Source of the DNA: Magnetococcales bacterium
GTDB taxonomy: Bacteria > Pseudomonadota > Magnetococcia > Magnetococcales > Magnetaquicoccaceae
Direction: 5' to 3'
DNA length: 26,905 bases
NCBI GenBank assembly: GCA_015228895.1
Contig: JADGCR010000006.1
Span: 1 to 26,905, forward strand
Numbering within the stretch: the stretch's first letter is position 1; the number at the start of each line of letters is the position of its first letter. This document shows, in pieces, positions 1 through 7,110 of this stretch. Below the pieces are notes generated by a model. It ran no database searches and was not told the DNA's origin. It saw only the letters and a program-made list of their open reading frames with translations. A program made the position numbers and the translations under genes.

Positions 1-306
1 CACTCGCGCACGGCCCGGTTTCCTCAACTCATCGGCGAGGCCGATCTTCTGGTGGCGGCGGTGGGACGGCCACGCATGATTCAAGGCGATTGGATCAAGG
101 AAGGGGCGGTGGTCATCGATGTCGGCACCAACCGGCTGCCGGACGGCTCCCTGTGCGGGGACGTGGACTTTGCCAGCGCCAGTCAACGCGCCTCTTTCAT
201 TACCCCCTCTCCTGGCGGGGTGGGGCCGATGACCATCGCCATGCTGTTGCAGAATACCGTCAAAAGCGCCCGGCGTTACGCCTCGGGGCTTCGCCCCAAA
301 CCCTGA
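1..306 (+). CDS. folD: FolD, C-terminal part (methylenetetrahydrofolate dehydrogenase/cyclohydrolase), cut by window start
   Basis: The open frame enters from the window edge and reads through to a TGA at 304-306, so only about the last 101 residues are present and the start lies upstream. Visible FolD features are HSRT at the first codons (the end of the family's conserved CHSRT stretch), a nucleotide-binding segment with [16 protein letters not shown] in the Rossmann part, and the strongly conserved C-terminal [11 protein letters not shown] followed by MLLQNTV. FolD is a cytosolic bifunctional enzyme that oxidises 5,10-methylene-THF to methenyl-THF with NADP and then hydrolyses it to 10-formyl-THF, feeding purine and formyl-methionine synthesis. 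A strong hairpin begins directly after the stop codon. Identification is secure from the GGVGPMT motif; the catalytic lysine region is outside the window. Confidence 0.95.
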   Translation, partial: HSRTARFPQLIGEADLLVAAVGRPRMIQGDWIKEGAVVIDVGTNRLPDGSLCGDVDFASASQRASFITPSPGGVGPMTIAMLLQNTVKSARRYASGLRPKP

Positions 307-333
307 CAGGGGGAATAATTCCCCCTGGACCCC
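307..333. repeat. Hairpin repeat downstream of folD (possible terminator)
   Basis: Directly after the folD stop there is a perfect inverted repeat: 307-315 pairs with 319-327 (9 bp) around a 3-base TAA loop, followed by GACCCCCC. The core is a run of five G, AATAATT and a run of five C, ending CTGGACCC. The same CTGGACCC ending and G5/C5 arms recur in the mnmG-rsmG gap near 6288-6313, so this is a dispersed repeat rather than a one-off. The stem could also stop folD transcription, although no T-run follows, so intrinsic terminator activity is only a possibility. Confidence 0.6.
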
Positions 334-344
334 CCAATAATGGG

Positions 345-373
345 TTGACCTTTTGCAAAAAATGGGGCATGAT
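345..373 (+). promoter_or_regulatory. Sigma70-like promoter for rpmH operon
   Basis: TTGACC at 345-350 matches five of six bases of the -35 consensus. After a 17-base spacer, CATGAT at 368-373 matches four of six bases of the -10 consensus. It lies about 50 bases upstream of the rpmH start, where the rpmH-rnpA transcript promoter is normally found. The spacing and the good -35 box support it; the -10 box is only fair. Confidence 0.5.
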
Positions 374-423
374 GTCGAGTTCAACAAAATGGAACTTGCC
401 ATCTCATGTAAGGAAACCAACCC

Positions 424-558
424 GTGAAAAGAACTTTTCAACCCAGCAGAATCCGCCGCGCGCGCACCCATGGCTTCCGGGCACGCATGGCCACCCACAA
501 TGGTCGCGCTGTCCTGTCACGCCGCCGGGCCAAGGGTCGCCACCTGCTGATTCCGTAA
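424..558 (+). CDS. rpmH: Ribosomal protein L34
   Basis: A 44-residue basic protein that begins with GTG at 424 and ends with TAA at 556-558. The sequence [18 protein letters not shown] followed by [13 protein letters not shown] and SRRRAKGR is the classic L34 pattern, and the length is normal for the family. L34 is a small late-assembling component of the large ribosomal subunit that binds 23S rRNA. The start is supported by AAGGA at 410-414, nine bases upstream, and by the invariant KRT(F/Y)QPS opening. rnpA starts only four bases after the stop, the near-universal rpmH-rnpA pairing, and the promoter at 345-373 probably drives both. The GTG start is the only unusual point. Confidence 0.97.
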   Translation: MKRTFQPSRIRRARTHGFRARMATHNGRAVLSRRRAKGRHLLIP

Positions 559-562
559 TCCC

Positions 563-925
563 TTGATCGGCGAGACGGATTTCCGCTTTCCAAAGTCAGC
601 GCGCCTCCTGACCTCCAGGGAATTCCAGCAGGTCGCCTCCCAGGGAAAACGCTATTCATCACGCTGCTTCAACCTGCTGGTGCGCAGGAGTGATCATCCA
701 CTCCCGCGCCTCGGCATCACGGTCAGTCGCAAGGTGGGCAAAGCGGTCAGCCGCACCCGGATCAAAAGAGTCATCAGGGAATTTTTTCGCTTGCACCGTC
801 CCCGATTGACCCAGAACATGGAATGCGTGATCATCGCCAAACCACCGGCCGGACAAACCGTCAACGCGGAATTGACCCGAATGCTGCGCGAGCTGTTCGC
901 ATCCAGCTCGACATTGACTGTGTGA
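563..925 (+). CDS. rnpA: Ribonuclease P protein component
   Basis: A 120-residue basic protein (C5) that binds RNase P RNA and helps it remove 5' leaders from pre-tRNAs. Visible family features are the N-terminal [14 protein letters not shown] segment, the central [15 protein letters not shown] strand-helix and IKRVIREFF. The family signature RNRIKR appears here as R64-T65-R66-I-K-R, so threonine replaces the usual asparagine. The predicted start is TTG at 563, four bases after rpmH, with no clear Shine-Dalgarno of its own. Translation is therefore probably coupled to rpmH. No in-frame ATG lies near the N-terminus, and the conserved FPKS segment begins only at residue 9. The next gene, yidD, follows within 14 bases. 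Confidence 0.95.
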   Translation: MIGETDFRFPKSARLLTSREFQQVASQGKRYSSRCFNLLVRRSDHPLPRLGITVSRKVGKAVSRTRIKRVIREFFRLHRPRLTQNMECVIIAKPPAGQTVNAELTRMLRELFASSSTLTV

Positions 926-938
926 TAGATTGAACTCA

Positions 939-1157
939 ATGAAAATGCTGCAAAAATTTCTTTTGGGCCTCATACGTCTCTATCAACTCCTGATAGCGCC
1001 CGTGCTGCCCGGCAGTTGCCGGTTCTACCCGAGTTGCTCCCGCTACGCCACCGACGCCCTCCTGCGACACGGCTCGGCCAAGGGAAGCTGGCTCGCCCTG
1101 CGCCGCTTGGGCAAATGCCATCCATTCCACCCTGGCGGATTCGATCCCGTCCCTTGA
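939..1157 (+). CDS. yidD: Membrane protein insertion efficiency factor YidD
   Basis: A 72-residue protein starting at ATG 939, with alternatives at TTG 930 and ATG 945. It carries the YidD (DUF37) signature: [20 protein letters not shown], then [15 protein letters not shown], then [14 protein letters not shown], with conserved cysteines at CRF, SCS and KCHP. YidD is a small membrane-associated protein that assists YidC-dependent insertion of inner-membrane proteins. It sits between rnpA and yidC as in most bacteria, 20 bases before yidC. The amphipathic N-terminal helix is present. ATG 939 was chosen because it gives the family's usual length and begins just before the hydrophobic helix. Confidence 0.94.
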   Translation: MKMLQKFLLGLIRLYQLLIAPVLPGSCRFYPSCSRYATDALLRHGSAKGSWLALRRLGKCHPFHPGGFDPVP

Positions 1158-1177
1158 AACCCTACTAGGATATTCCC

Positions 1178-2803
1178 ATGGACCAGCGCACTCTCCTGGC
1201 CATCACCTTGTCATTCATCCTCCTGGTCGTCTACCAGACCTTGTCGGACCTCTATTTCCCGCCTCCCACCCCGACAGTGATCTCCCAACAGGCGACGGAA
1301 GCGCCCAAAAAGGTGGAGGAGACCAAAGGGGCCGACACCGCTCAACCCCCGCATCAGGCCGCGCCCCCATCCATCGTGGACCCGGCTGCCGAGGCCAAAG
1401 AACAGAAATTCGCCTTCAACAACGGCGTCATCCAGGGCAGCATCTCCAATCTGGGAGCGGTGCTGTCGGACCTGAAATTCTTGAAACACCTGGACAAAAT
1501 GCCCCCGGAAGGCCAACCCATCCAGTTTTTCCATGACAAGGGACCCCACCTCTTCTTCGAGGAGAGCGGCTTTCTGGGCGAAGTGGGCCTCGACCTCCCC
1601 TCCCGCAAAAGCCAGTGGCAGCCAAAGAGCGACCATACCCTGCAACCCGGCTCCCCCTTGCAGTTGTTCTGGGAGAACAATCAGAACCTGCGCTTTGAAA
1701 AGACCTTCACCCTGGAGCCGAACTCCTATCTGATCACGGTGGCCGACCGGGTGGTGAATCAATCCAAACAGCCCGTCACCCTTTACCATTTCTCCCATTT
1801 CGTGCGCTTCGAACCCAAACCGGAGGGCCAGCAGGCCATGGCCGTCTCCGACTTCCAGGGCCCCATGGGCTACCTGGACAGCGTGCGCGTGCAGCACCCC
1901 TACGAAGATCTGAAAAAGACCGATCAGCGCATCAACGCCCAGGAGGGGTGGACCGGCTTCAGCGACAAATACTTCCTGGCGGCCATCGTGCCCGACCAAC
2001 CCGGCATCGGAAAAAAATTCTATTTCGACTTCGACGACCCCACCCATCGCGCGGGTGTGGTGGCCGGCAAACAGGAGCTCCAGCCGGGGGAGCAGATCGA
2101 GAAAAAGACCAGCCTCTTCATCGGCCCCAAGGAGCTGCGCACCCTGGAATCCATGGACCTGAAACTCGAACGCTCCATCGATTACGGCTGGTTCCACTTC
2201 CTGGCCGTGCCTTTGGTGAAAGTTTTATTGTTCTTCAACGATTTCTTCCACAATTACGGTATCGCCATCATCCTGCTGACCGTGATCATCAAGCTGCTGT
2301 TCTTCCCCCTGGCCACCAAGAGCTACCGCTCCATGAACGCCATGAAAAAACTGGCGCCCAAGATGGAGGAGTTGAAAAAGCTCTACGCCCACGACAAGGC
2401 CCTGCTGCAACAGGAGACCATGAAAATGTACCAGGAGAACAAGGTCAACCCTCTGGGGGGTTGCCTGCCGATCCTGGTGCAGATCCCGGTCTTCTTCGCC
2501 TTGTACAAGGTACTGCTGCTCTCCGTGGAGATGCGGCACGCGCCTCTGTTCCTGTGGGTGCATGACCTCTCGGAGATGGACCCCTATTATGTGCTGCCCC
2601 TGCTGATGGGGGTCTCCATGTTCGTGCAGACCAAAATGAATCCGGCCCCCGCCGACCCGGTGCAGGCCAAGGTCATGCTGTTTCTGCCGGTGATCTTCAC
2701 CTTCATGTTTCTCTCCTTTCCCGCTGGCCTGGTGATGTACTGGCTGGTCAACAACATCCTCTCCATTGCCCAGCAAGGGTACATCATGAAACAAGACATC
2801 TGA
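1178..2803 (+). CDS. yidC: Membrane protein insertase YidC
   Basis: A 541-residue insertase of the Oxa1/YidC/Alb3 family that helps proteins enter and fold in the inner membrane, with or without SecYEG. The start ATG 1178 has AGGA at 1167-1170. A signal-anchor helix covers about residues 5-24, and a large periplasmic domain of about 300 residues follows, as in Gram-negative YidC. The conserved insertase core begins near residue 345, with TVIIKLLFFPLATKSYRSM, a charged cytoplasmic hairpin, GGCLPILVQIPVFFALYKVL and further membrane helices to the end. The groove residue that is arginine in E. coli YidC aligns with Lys372 here, a conservative change. It lies in the rpmH-rnpA-yidD-yidC-mnmE operon and ends eight bases before mnmE. 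Confidence 0.97.
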   Translation: MDQRTLLAITLSFILLVVYQTLSDLYFPPPTPTVISQQATEAPKKVEETKGADTAQPPHQAAPPSIVDPAAEAKEQKFAFNNGVIQGSISNLGAVLSDLKFLKHLDKMPPEGQPIQFFHDKGPHLFFEESGFLGEVGLDLPSRKSQWQPKSDHTLQPGSPLQLFWENNQNLRFEKTFTLEPNSYLITVADRVVNQSKQPVTLYHFSHFVRFEPKPEGQQAMAVSDFQGPMGYLDSVRVQHPYEDLKKTDQRINAQEGWTGFSDKYFLAAIVPDQPGIGKKFYFDFDDPTHRAGVVAGKQELQPGEQIEKKTSLFIGPKELRTLESMDLKLERSIDYGWFHFLAVPLVKVLLFFNDFFHNYGIAIILLTVIIKLLFFPLATKSYRSMNAMKKLAPKMEELKKLYAHDKALLQQETMKMYQENKVNPLGGCLPILVQIPVFFALYKVLLLSVEMRHAPLFLWVHDLSEMDPYYVLPLLMGVSMFVQTKMNPAPADPVQAKVMLFLPVIFTFMFLSFPAGLVMYWLVNNILSIAQQGYIMKQDI

Positions 2804-2811
2804 CTCCTTGC

Positions 2812-4218
2812 ATGCGCTCCCCTCTCTCTTTGGAAAACGAACCCATCGCGGGCCTTGCCACCCCCCCCGGGACCTCGGCAGTGGCCGTCATCCGCTTGAG
2901 CGGAACCGGCCTGAAGGAACGTCTGCTGCCTCTGCTGCGCCGCCCGGACGGGCGACCCGCCACCCTGGCCGACTTCACCCCGCGCATCCTCAAACGCATG
3001 GACCTGGTGGACCAGCGGGAACATGGGGGCAAACAACCCCTGGACAAGGCCATGATGGTCTTTTTCCAGGCGCCCCACTCCTATACCGGGGATGATCTCG
3101 TGGAGTTGCACTGCCATGGCGCCCCCGTGGTGGTGCGACATGTGCTGGAACATCTGACGGAACTGGGCATCCGGCCCGCCCGACCCGGTGAGTTCACCCG
3201 GCGGGCCTGTCTGAATGGCAAAATGGATTTGACCCAGGCCGAAGCCCTGGCCGCCCTGATCAACGCCTCCACCCTGCGCGCCGCCCAGGAGGCGATGCGC
3301 CAGATGGAGGGGTCGCTCTCCCAGCGCATCACCCGGGTCAGGGAGAAACTGTTGCACCTTTTGGCCCACCTGGAAGCCTCCCTGGATTTCGCCGACGAGG
3401 AGGTGGAGACTCTCCCCACGCCCGCTTTGCTGCGGGAACTCTCCAGTGTGACGGAAACCCTGGGGGGCTTGTTGCGCAGCGCCCAGTTGGGAAGCCATCT
3501 GAACGACGGCTTTCAGCTCCTCATCGCCGGTCGTCCCAATGTAGGCAAGTCGAGTCTCTTCAACCGGCTGTTGGGCAAGCAGCGGGCCATTGTCTCCGCT
3601 CTGCCCGGCACCACCAGGGATTGCATCGAGAGCCGTCTGGAAATTCACGGCATAGGGGTCCTGCTGATCGATACGGCGGGTTTGCGCCACTCCGAGGAGG
3701 TGATAGAGGCCGAGGGGATCAAATTGACCAGAGAGCGTCTGACGCAGGCGGATGGGGTGTTGCTGGTGATGGATGCCCAACAGGCCCCTTCCGGGGAGGA
3801 GCTGGAGTTGGTCCGGTCCATCCCGCCTGGACAGGGGATCGTGGTGTGGAACAAAATGGATCTGCACCAGGGTTCCCCGGCCCCGCTGCTGGAGTGGCAA
3901 CCCCTGCCCACCGTGACGGTCTCCTGTGTGACCGGCGCGGGTCTGGATGCCCTGACCACCGCCATCGCCGGATTGTTCCTCCCCCTGCCCGCGGATGGAG
4001 AGGGGGCGGTGATCATGGCCGTGCGGCAAAAGGAGGCACTGAGCCAGGCGATTCGGGCCTTGGTGGAGTGTGAAGCCTTGATCGTACATAACAAACCAGG
4101 AGAAATTACCGCCCTCCCCTTGCGTTCCGCCCTGGAGGCTTTGGGGGAGCTGGTGGGACACATAACCCACGATGTTCTGCTGGAACAAATTTTTAAAACT
4201 TTTTGTATTGGAAAGTGA
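2812..4218 (+). CDS. mnmE: tRNA uridine-5-carboxymethylaminomethyl modification GTPase MnmE
   Basis: A 468-residue GTPase that with MnmG installs the (carboxymethyl)aminomethyl group on wobble U34 of certain tRNAs. The N-terminal THF-binding domain contains TPPGTSAVAVIRLSG and the HCHGAPVV segment. A helical domain encloses the G domain: P-loop GRPNVGKSS at residues 240-248, DTAGLR at 287-292 and NKMD at 347-350. The C-terminus is CIGK, the family's invariant CxGK with the catalytic cysteine. Length is close to that of E. coli MnmE (about 454). It follows yidC by eight bases and precedes mnmG, its partner, by 50 bases, and that gap contains a parS site. Confidence 0.97.
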   Translation: MRSPLSLENEPIAGLATPPGTSAVAVIRLSGTGLKERLLPLLRRPDGRPATLADFTPRILKRMDLVDQREHGGKQPLDKAMMVFFQAPHSYTGDDLVELHCHGAPVVVRHVLEHLTELGIRPARPGEFTRRACLNGKMDLTQAEALAALINASTLRAAQEAMRQMEGSLSQRITRVREKLLHLLAHLEASLDFADEEVETLPTPALLRELSSVTETLGGLLRSAQLGSHLNDGFQLLIAGRPNVGKSSLFNRLLGKQRAIVSALPGTTRDCIESRLEIHGIGVLLIDTAGLRHSEEVIEAEGIKLTRERLTQADGVLLVMDAQQAPSGEELELVRSIPPGQGIVVWNKMDLHQGSPAPLLEWQPLPTVTVSCVTGAGLDALTTAIAGLFLPLPADGEGAVIMAVRQKEALSQAIRALVECEALIVHNKPGEITALPLRSALEALGELVGHITHDVLLEQIFKTFCIGK

Positions 4219-4232
4219 CGTGAAAGCGCTCC

Positions 4233-4248
4233 TGTTTCACGTGAAACC
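4233..4248. promoter_or_regulatory. parS centromere site (mnmE-mnmG gap)
   Basis: TGTTTCACGTGAAACC matches the widely conserved chromosomal parS consensus TGTTTCACGTGAAACA at 15 of 16 positions, and bases 4234-4247 form a perfect palindrome. ParB (encoded at 7877-8803) would load here and spread as a CTP-dependent clamp. It lies in the 50-base gap between mnmE and mnmG, about 2.8 kb upstream of parA. A second copy lies at 7080-7095. Confidence 0.93.
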
Positions 4249-4268
4249 TCTCGCTCGTCTGCTGCCCC

Positions 4269-6104
4269 ATGCTGCCTGCACACACATTTGATGTCATTGT
4301 CGTTGGAGGGGGCCACGGGGGGTGTGAGGCGGCGCATGCCGCGGCGCGCATGGGGGCCGCGACCCTGCTGTTGACCCAGAATCTGGATACCATCGGTCAG
4401 ATGTCCTGCAATCCCGCCATCGGGGGTTTGGGCAAGGGACATCTGGTGCGGGAGATTGACGCCTTGGGTGGCTTGATGGGCCTGCTCGCCGACCGCGCGG
4501 GCATTCATTTCCGTGTGCTCAACCGCAGCAAGGGACCGGCGGTGCGGGGACCACGGGCGCAGATGGACAAGCTGGACTACCGGCGGGAGGTGCGGGCCGC
4601 GCTGGAGGCCGTCCCCAATCTGACCTTGCGTCAGGGCGAGGCGGTGGGTTTGGTGGTGGAGGGAGGGCGGGTATGCGGCATCAAGACCGACTGGGGGCAG
4701 CTCTGTCGGGCATCGGCGGTGGTGTTGACGACCGGGACTTTTCTCCGTGGTTTGGCGCACATCGGCGAGCGGACCTTTCCGGCGGGTCGTTTGGGCGATC
4801 CGCCCAGTTCGTATTTGAGTGACGGGTTGCGGGATTTGGGGTTGGAACTGATGCGTCTGAAAACCGGCACTCCGCCCCGTCTGGAGGGACGGACCATCGA
4901 CTGGTCCCGTTTTGAGGCCCAGCCGGGGGAGGAGCCCCCTGTGCCGTTTTCTTTCCTGACCGGGACCATTTCCCGGCCTCGTGTTGATTGTCACATCGGC
5001 TATACGAATGCCGGAACCCACGAATTGATCTTGGCCAATCTGCATCGGGCGCCGCTCTATTCCGGACAGATCAAGGGGATTGGTCCACGTTATTGTCCTT
5101 CCATCGAGGACAAGGTGGTCCGTTTCGGGGAGCGGGACCGGCATCAGATCTTTCTTGAGCCGGAGGGGTGGCGCACCACGGAAATTTACCCCAACGGCAT
5201 ATCCACCAGTTTGCCGATAGACATTCAATTGGCGTTGCTGCACTCCATGGAGGGGTTGGAGCGGGTGGAGATTCTACGCCCCGGATATGCCATTGAATAT
5301 GACATGGCCGATCCCATCCAGCTGCGGGAGACTTTGGCTGTCAAGGGGGTGGAGGGTTTGTATCTGGCCGGGCAGATCAATGGTTCGACGGGTTACGAGG
5401 AGGCTGCCGCGCAGGGATTGGTGGCGGGGATTCAGGCAGCACGTTTTCATTTCAATCTGCCGCCGGTCTGCTTTGATCGTTCCCAGAGTTATCTGGGTGT
5501 GATGATCGATGATCTGGTCACCAAGGGGGTGGATGAGCCGTACCGGATGTTCACCTCCCGGGCCGAGTTTCGCTTATTGTTGCGCACGGACAACGCGGAT
5601 GCCCGTTTGACTCCTTTGGGTCGGGAGATCGGCCTGGTGGACGATGCCCGATGGATCAAATTCCAAAAAAAGATGGAAGCGATTTCTGGCGCAAGAGCGG
5701 TGTTGCAATCCACCAGTTTAATGTCAATCAAGTCTGACGCATCAAACGTGCGGGAAAAGAAAAAGGCCTGGGATTTACTCCGCAAGGGGGAGGATGAATG
5801 TGTTGCATTATTCGACCAGGCTGGTTTGGGTGATGTGGATCCTGAAGTGATGAAGGTACTGGACGTGGAGGCGCGGTATGAGGGCTATTTGACACGTCAG
5901 CGGGAAGAGGTGGAACGCTATCGCAAAGCCGAGAGTTACCTGTTGCCGGAAAATCTGGACTGGTTGAATATTCCAGGGTTATCCAGCGAGTTGCGGCAGA
6001 AGTGGCACAGGGTGGCACCGCGCACGCTTGGTCAGGCTTACCGTGTTCCCGGTGCCACCCCGGCCGCCATTTCCGTCCTGATGATTCACCTGAAAAACCA
6101 TTAA
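4269..6104 (+). CDS. mnmG: tRNA uridine-5-carboxymethylaminomethyl modification enzyme MnmG (GidA)
   Basis: A 611-residue FAD enzyme that acts with MnmE on wobble uridine 34 of tRNAs. The FAD-binding motif [14 protein letters not shown] lies at residues 9-22. Other signatures are [29 protein letters not shown] and [14 protein letters not shown], whose Cys276 matches the conserved catalytic cysteine region. [13 protein letters not shown] and the [16 protein letters not shown] block follow, then the helical C-terminal domain ending with a [11 protein letters not shown] segment. The length is slightly below that of E. coli (629). The start ATG 4269 lacks a good Shine-Dalgarno, but the FDVIVVGGG opening follows at once. 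Downstream is a 331-base non-coding repeat block before rsmG, which may separate the transcripts. Confidence 0.97.
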   Translation: MLPAHTFDVIVVGGGHGGCEAAHAAARMGAATLLLTQNLDTIGQMSCNPAIGGLGKGHLVREIDALGGLMGLLADRAGIHFRVLNRSKGPAVRGPRAQMDKLDYRREVRAALEAVPNLTLRQGEAVGLVVEGGRVCGIKTDWGQLCRASAVVLTTGTFLRGLAHIGERTFPAGRLGDPPSSYLSDGLRDLGLELMRLKTGTPPRLEGRTIDWSRFEAQPGEEPPVPFSFLTGTISRPRVDCHIGYTNAGTHELILANLHRAPLYSGQIKGIGPRYCPSIEDKVVRFGERDRHQIFLEPEGWRTTEIYPNGISTSLPIDIQLALLHSMEGLERVEILRPGYAIEYDMADPIQLRETLAVKGVEGLYLAGQINGSTGYEEAAAQGLVAGIQAARFHFNLPPVCFDRSQSYLGVMIDDLVTKGVDEPYRMFTSRAEFRLLLRTDNADARLTPLGREIGLVDDARWIKFQKKMEAISGARAVLQSTSLMSIKSDASNVREKKKAWDLLRKGEDECVALFDQAGLGDVDPEVMKVLDVEARYEGYLTRQREEVERYRKAESYLLPENLDWLNIPGLSSELRQKWHRVAPRTLGQAYRVPGATPAAISVLMIHLKNH

Positions 6105-6153
6105 ACCGCGCCTGCGGCGCGCTGCGCGAAAAGCGCACGAGATCTCCATTTTT

Positions 6154-6196
6154 GAAAAAAAAGCGGGGGTCTGGGGGATTCTTCCCCCAGGGTTTT
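6154..6196. repeat. Hairpin repeat type A, copy 1
   Basis: An A-run, AGCGGGGGT, then an inverted repeat in which 6171-6178 pairs with 6183-6190 (CTGGGGGA with TCCCCCAG, 8 bp, 4-base loop), then GGTTTT. The order A-run, GCGGG, hairpin, AGGGTTTT is repeated at 6354-6392, which marks it as one of a repeat family. The stem followed by T-rich sequence could terminate the mnmG transcript. Confidence 0.6.
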
Positions 6197-6260
6197 GGCT
6201 TTAAAAACATAAAAATTTTGAATGTTTTGATTTTTTTTGAAAAAATTTGATGTTTGAGAG

Positions 6261-6313
6261 TCCCAAGGGCTTCGCCCCTGGACCCCACCAGGGGGATCAT
6301 CCCCCTGGACCCA
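6261..6313. repeat. Hairpin repeat type B (G5/C5, CTGGACCC)
   Basis: Two adjacent stems. The first is GGGC at 6267-6270 pairing with GCCC at 6274-6277 around TTC, followed by CTGGACCCC. The second is a perfect 9-bp stem, 6288-6296 with 6300-6308, around TCA, followed by ACCC. The second stem and its CTGGACCC tail match the element after folD at 307-333 (G5 and C5 arms, 3-base AT-rich loop). Confidence 0.65.
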
Positions 6314-6353
6314 CGCAAATGAAACAATGCATCCCGAAATGGGTGCGGTTTAA

Positions 6354-6393
6354 TAAAAAAAAAGCGGGTCTGGGATTCATCTCCCAGGGTTTT
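6354..6393. repeat. Hairpin repeat type A, copy 2
   Basis: An A-run, AGCGGGT, an inverted repeat with 6370-6375 pairing to 6382-6387 (CTGGGA with TCCCAG, 6 bp), then GGTTTT. It is a shorter version of copy 1 at 6154-6196, with the same flanks and ATTCAT-type loop. It lies about 40 bases before the rsmG start. Confidence 0.6.
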
Positions 6394-6435
6394 ACCAATT
6401 TTTCCTTTTCTTCCTCTTCTCAAATCAAGGTTTGC

Positions 6436-7110
6436 ATGAACAACTATTCCCAAGCCGACTGGGAGCATTGCTATCAGGAAATCCACACCCTGGTGGGACG
6501 CAGGCCCACCTCTGTGGAGCAAGACCATCTACAGGCGTTCACCCATCACCTGTTGACCTGGAACCAATCTTTCAATCTCGTTGGACCCGCCGCCGTTTCC
6601 ACTCTGATCGACCGTCACATTCTGGACTCGCTCACCTTGCATCCCCTGTTCACTCCTGGGGCAAAAATCGCCGACATGGGATCCGGGGCTGGATTTCCCG
6701 CTTTGATTCTGGCTATACTGTCCGACAGATCCCAAACCTTTCACCTCTATGAAACCTCGCAAAAAAAAGCGCGTTTCTTGAACTTTATCGTCACGGAATT
6801 GCAATTGAGCCATCACGTCATCATTTTCAACCAGCAGGTGCGACAAAGCGCCCAGGGTGGCTCGTATGATTTTGCCACCTCCCGCGCCCTGGCCAATCTG
6901 GAACAGGTGGCCAAACTGGCCAAAGGGTTGTTGCGCCCCGGTGGCACCTCCCTGGCACTCAAGGGAAAAAACGTCCAGGATGAAATCGACTCCTTTCTCA
7001 CTTCTCCCACCGCCCGACATTTCACGCCCCCGCGGCTCCTCGCCACTCCGGGTGCAGGCGTGATCGTCCAGATGCACAAGGTTTCACGTGAAACAGGTTC
7101 AACACCATGA
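6436..7110 (+). CDS. rsmG: 16S rRNA (guanine527-N7)-methyltransferase RsmG (GidB)
   Basis: A 224-residue SAM-dependent methyltransferase that makes m7G527 in 16S rRNA. Family features are the N-terminal WNQSFNLVGP segment, RHILDSL, the SAM-binding loop ADMGSGAGFPAL, and the LYETSQKKARFLNFI segment. A SRALANL strand follows. The start ATG 6436 is preceded by AAGG at 6427-6430 and gives the normal family length. The open frame continues upstream to 6247, but that part is repeat DNA. The last codons (VSRET) lie on a parS palindrome, and the stop overlaps parA in ATGA at 7107-7110. Gene order rsmG-parA-parB is widely conserved near origins. Confidence 0.95.
   Translation: MNNYSQADWEHCYQEIHTLVGRRPTSVEQDHLQAFTHHLLTWNQSFNLVGPAAVSTLIDRHILDSLTLHPLFTPGAKIADMGSGAGFPALILAILSDRSQTFHLYETSQKKARFLNFIVTELQLSHHVIIFNQQVRQSAQGGSYDFATSRALANLEQVAKLAKGLLRPGGTSLALKGKNVQDEIDSFLTSPTARHFTPPRLLATPGAGVIVQMHKVSRETGSTP
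7080..7095. promoter_or_regulatory. parS centromere site inside the 3' end of rsmG
   Basis: GGTTTCACGTGAAACA matches parS consensus TGTTTCACGTGAAACA at 15 of 16 positions, with a perfect 14-bp palindrome at 7081-7094. It is translated as Val-Ser-Arg-Glu-Thr at the end of RsmG and lies 12 bases before the parA start. ParB bound here could also influence parAB expression. Confidence 0.93.

Larger units (their letters stand above)
6105..6435. other. Non-coding gap mnmG-rsmG made of dispersed hairpin repeats
   Basis: This 331-base stretch has no convincing gene. An open frame extending rsmG upstream to 6247 runs through repeats and A-tracts and does not resemble protein. It opens with a GC-rich palindromic segment (GCGCCTGCGGCGCGCTGCGCG, about 6111-6127). 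It then alternates A-tract-flanked hairpins (6157-6195 and 6354-6392) with a G5/C5 hairpin pair at 6261-6313, separated by poly-A/T runs. The pattern looks like mobile or amplified non-coding repeats, and several stems could act as terminators between mnmG and rsmG. Confidence 0.7.

Noticed and set aside
1211..2197. Minus-strand 328-codon frame opposite yidC
   Set aside because: Shadow frame of yidC, repetitive G/V/H/E composition and no family features.
4214..4228. Possible third parS at GTGACGTGAAAGC, just upstream of the parS at 4233
   Set aside because: Only one half (ACGTGAAA) matches; the other half has at most one of six consensus bases, so ParB binding is not supported.
2587..5243. 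Long minus-strand open frames (533 and 532 codons) opposite yidC, mnmE and mnmG
   Set aside because: They are antisense to securely identified genes, their translations are rich in H, Q, G, P and R typical of the shadow frame of GC-rich DNA, and they match no family.
6247..6435. Upstream extension of rsmG by 63 codons
   Set aside because: This part is made of hairpin repeats and poly-A runs; ATG 6436 has a ribosome site and gives the normal family length.
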